Shown one piece after another: positions 14,621-16,446 of a stretch of DNA of 16,446 nucleotides. Made by a program: the position numbers and the translations under genes. The stretch comes from Verrucomicrobiales bacterium (GTDB lineage Bacteria; Verrucomicrobiota; Verrucomicrobiia; Verrucomicrobiales; SLCJ01), in the NCBI GenBank assembly GCA_007125835.1, contig SLCJ01000376.1, positions 1 to 16,446 of the forward strand, in the 5' to 3' direction. A model generated the notes under the pieces. That model was not told where the DNA came from and did not search any database. It saw only the letters and a list, made by a program, of their open reading frames with translations. The first letter of the stretch is position 1; each line of letters starts with the position of its first letter.

Positions 14621-16122
14621 GAGCCACCTCCTCGTTCCGGTGGCAATTGTCGAAGGGCTTCGCGGGCGACCGCCACATCGTCGAAGGGATGTTTTTCGCC
14701 GGCGATTTCCTGCGTGGTTTCGTGCCCCTTGCCGGCGATGAGCACAAGGTCGTTCTCGCGTGCGGTTTCGATGGCGACACGAATTGCCTCGGCGCGGTCT
14801 TCGATGACTCGGTAATTGCGCCGGCTGATCCCGCCCTCGATCTCCTTGAGGATGGCGGCGGGATTCTCGCCGCGCGGGTTGTCGCTGGTCACCAGCACAA
14901 TGTCGCTTCGCTCCGAGGCGCAGCGGCCCATTTGCGGGCGCTTCATACGGTCGCGCTCGCCGCCGCATCCGAACACGGTGATCAGACGCGCGGGCTTGAG
15001 TTCTCGCAGCGTGTCCAGGGCGTTCTCGAGGGCGTCCGGCGTGTGGGCATAGTCGACGAATACCCGGAAGGGCGCGCGGTCGGTCACGCTTTGCATGCGG
15101 CCCGGAATCTGCGGGGCGTCTGCCAGGTTGCGGACGGCTTCGCGGAAATTCAGGCCGATCGAAGCGGCGGCACCGAGCGCCGCCATGGCATTGTAGATAT
15201 TGAAGCGCCCGATGAGCGGGATTTGAACGAGGATCTCGCGCCCTTTGACGGTGAGCGCGAAGCGCGAGCCATCGGCGGCCAGGCGCGGCCGGGTGGCGCG
15301 CAGGTCGGCCCCAGCCCCGAATCCATAGCTGAGGATGCGCACCCGCGAAGCGAAGTCGCGGGCGAGAAGCTGGCCGTGGATGTCGTCGGTGTTGACGACA
15401 AACACGCCTTCCTTGCCGCCGGTCGCACGCTGTTCGGCGAGAATCAGGGGCAGCCGGGCCTTGGCCTGGAAGTAGGCCTCCATGCTGCCGTGGTAGTCAA
15501 GGTGATCGCGGGTCAGATTGGTAAACACCCCGACATCGAAGCGCACCGAGGCGACCCGCATCTGCTCAAGGCCGTGCGAGGACACCTCCATCGCCACTCC
15601 CCGGCAGTCGTTGTCCTTCATCACCGCCATCAGCGCATGGATCTCATTCGAGGCGGGCGTGGTGCGCGAAGATTGCCAGACGCGTTCTCCATCGTCGTAA
15701 CCAGGCGTGCTGATCATTCCGGCGCGGCCCAGCGCGCATTTCATGAGGTGGTGGACAAGGAAAGTGACGGTGGTCTTGCCATTGGTCCCGGTGGTGCCGA
15801 CCACTTTCATGCCGAACGACGGTTTGGCGTAGAGCACGTCGGCGATGCGCCCGAGAGTGGCGGCGGCATTTTCCACTTTGATCACCGGGATGCCCTCGGG
15901 CTTTGCATCGAGTGCGGAATCGGTAACCACGGCCACAGCACCTTTTTCGACGGCTTCGGCGATGAAAGCGCGCCCGTCCTGCTTGGATCCCTTCAGCGCG
16001 ACAAAGACGCGCCCCGGGCGCACGCGCCGTGAGTCGGCGGTCACCCCGGTGATGTCGGGGTCGCCGTCGCCGGTCACATCGTATTTGCCGTAAAGCTGGC
16101 TGGTGATGAAGGAAAGTTTCAT
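14617..16122 (-). CDS. murE: UDP-MurNAc-L-Ala-D-Glu--meso-diaminopimelate ligase
   Basis: Cytoplasmic Mur ligase that adds the third stem residue. The 501-residue product has the ATP loop GTTGTNGKTTVTF at 109-121, SSRTTP at 151-156, the MEVSSHGLEQ motif at 178-187, TRDHLDYHGSMEAYFQAK at 204-221 (K221 being the expected carbamylated Lys), and the C-terminal PGRMQSV at 340-346, VDYAHTPDAL at 356-365, FGCGGERDRMKRPQMG at 384-399 and GKGHE at 464-468. The DNPR at 414-417 is the signature of enzymes selecting meso-diaminopimelate rather than lysine, so this organism most likely has meso-DAP peptidoglycan. The gene begins 21 bp after ftsI with a weak AAGG very close to the ATG, and it overlaps or nearly touches murF. 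Confidence 0.97.
   Translation of the reverse strand: MKLSFITSQLYGKYDVTGDGDPDITGVTADSRRVRPGRVFVALKGSKQDGRAFIAEAVEKGAVAVVTDSALDAKPEGIPVIKVENAAATLGRIADVLYAKPSFGMKVVGTTGTNGKTTVTFLVHHLMKCALGRAGMISTPGYDDGERVWQSSRTTPASNEIHALMAVMKDNDCRGVAMEVSSHGLEQMRVASVRFDVGVFTNLTRDHLDYHGSMEAYFQAKARLPLILAEQRATGGKEGVFVVNTDDIHGQLLARDFASRVRILSYGFGAGADLRATRPRLAADGSRFALTVKGREILVQIPLIGRFNIYNAMAALGAAASIGLNFREAVRNLADAPQIPGRMQSVTDRAPFRVFVDYAHTPDALENALDTLRELKPARLITVFGCGGERDRMKRPQMGRCASERSDIVLVTSDNPRGENPAAILKEIEGGISRRNYRVIEDRAEAIRVAIETARENDLVLIAGKGHETTQEIAGEKHPFDDVAVAREALRQLPPERGGGS
14626..14632 (-). promoter_or_regulatory. Shine-Dalgarno site of murF, pointing to a TTG start
   Basis: The minus strand reads AGGAGGT within the final codons of murE. 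It is five bases from an in-frame TTG (14620) and 14 bases from the first ATG (14611). The spacing favours TTG initiation, or else indicates an unusually long spacer to the ATG. Confidence 0.7.
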
Positions 16123-16143
16123 GGCCTTGGCTTTTTGGGGGGC

Positions 16144-16446
16144 TCAGGGTGTGGAGGCGGTGGCCGGCGCGGCTCCCGCGAGGACGTCCGGAGCGGCTTC
16201 CGGTGCAATGTCGAGAATGCGCATCGCCCGCGTGGCGATCGAGGCAAAGACAGGAGCAGCGATGGTGCCGCCAAACAGACGGACGCCCTCCGCCGGGCGG
16301 GGATGGTCAATCACCACAACACAAACCAGGCGTGGCTGGTCGGCGGGGAGGAACCCAGCGAAGCTGACGACGAATGCGCCGCTTTCGTATTCGCCGAGCT
16401 GCGGGTTGTAGCGGCGGGCGGTGCCGGTCTTGCCGGCCACCTGATA
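16144..16446 (-). CDS. ftsI: Septal transpeptidase FtsI/PBP3, C-terminal fragment (5' part outside the window)
   Basis: Only the last 100 residues and the stop are present. The fragment opens with YQVAGKTGTARRYNP, which holds the KTG box of penicillin-binding transpeptidases, followed by the strand pattern GAFVVSFAGFLPADQPRLVCVVVIDHP and GGTIAAPVFASIATRAMRIL, both characteristic of the end of class B PBPs. The C-terminus is a short Ala/Pro-rich tail. Its place directly before murE is that of ftsI in dcw clusters, and its partner FtsW is encoded downstream. A sporulation-type PBP (SpoVD) also occupies this slot in some Gram-positives and cannot be fully excluded from a fragment without the N-terminal half. 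Confidence 0.88.
   Translation of the reverse strand, partial: YQVAGKTGTARRYNPQLGEYESGAFVVSFAGFLPADQPRLVCVVVIDHPRPAEGVRLFGGTIAAPVFASIATRAMRILDIAPEAAPDVLAGAAPATASTP

Noticed and set aside
14621..14968. Upstream extension of murF over murE
   Set aside because: Out-of-frame reading of the conserved murE C-terminus; the MurF family begins close to the chosen start.
14647..16032. Plus-strand open frame of about 460 codons antisense to murE
   Set aside because: Mirror of the murE codon pattern with no domain or ribosome site.
1..16446. tRNA, rRNA, CRISPR array, insertion sequence or attachment site
   Set aside because: None was seen; conserved coding genes occupy nearly all of the window and the gaps are too short.

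Overview
The window is one uninterrupted segment of a bacterial dcw (division and cell wall) cluster. Twelve complete or partial genes plus one LysM gene all lie on the minus strand, so transcription runs from base 16446 towards base 1. In transcription order they are ftsI (3' end only), murE, murF, mraY, murD, a LysM membrane protein, ftsW, murG, a fused murC-murB, ddl, ftsQ, ftsA and ftsZ (complete except for the last codon or codons). No gene on the plus strand is credible. The DNA is GC-rich, and the many long plus-strand open frames are antisense shadows of GC-rich codons.

The likely source is a diderm bacterium that makes meso-diaminopimelate peptidoglycan (MurE carries the DNPR signature) and divides with FtsZ, FtsA, FtsQ and FtsW. 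The order of a classical dcw cluster, the inserted LysM gene, the MurC-MurB fusion and the divergent FtsZ with a very long tail make me favour Verrucomicrobiota (Opitutae/Verrucomicrobiae-like). That placement is inference from layout and protein character, not a measured phylogeny.

Right part (about 10685-16446): the end of the septal transpeptidase FtsI, then MurE and MurF, which build the UDP-MurNAc-pentapeptide, MraY, which loads it onto undecaprenyl phosphate, and MurD. Middle (7355-10575): a single-pass membrane protein with two LysM domains, the glycosyltransferase FtsW, and MurG, which completes lipid II. Left part (1-7320): MurC fused to MurB, Ddl, then the divisome proteins FtsQ, FtsA and FtsZ. 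Together these supply nearly every step from UDP-GlcNAc-enolpyruvate to septal peptidoglycan, apart from MurA and the flippase.

Junctions are tight. Four adjacent pairs overlap stop and start by four bases (TTGA, ATGA, GTGA, ATGA). The largest gap is 109 bp, between murD and the LysM gene. No terminator or convincing promoter was seen, so one transcript is likely. No stretch longer than 300 bases lacks a gene.

The points most worth a second look are an FtsZ whose catalytic T7 loop has lost the usual N-x-D residues, an approximately 90-residue Glu-Pro repeat in the FtsZ linker, the MurC-MurB fusion, and the LysM protein embedded in the cluster. I did not find an entirely new system here; the novelty lies in the variations on a known cluster.
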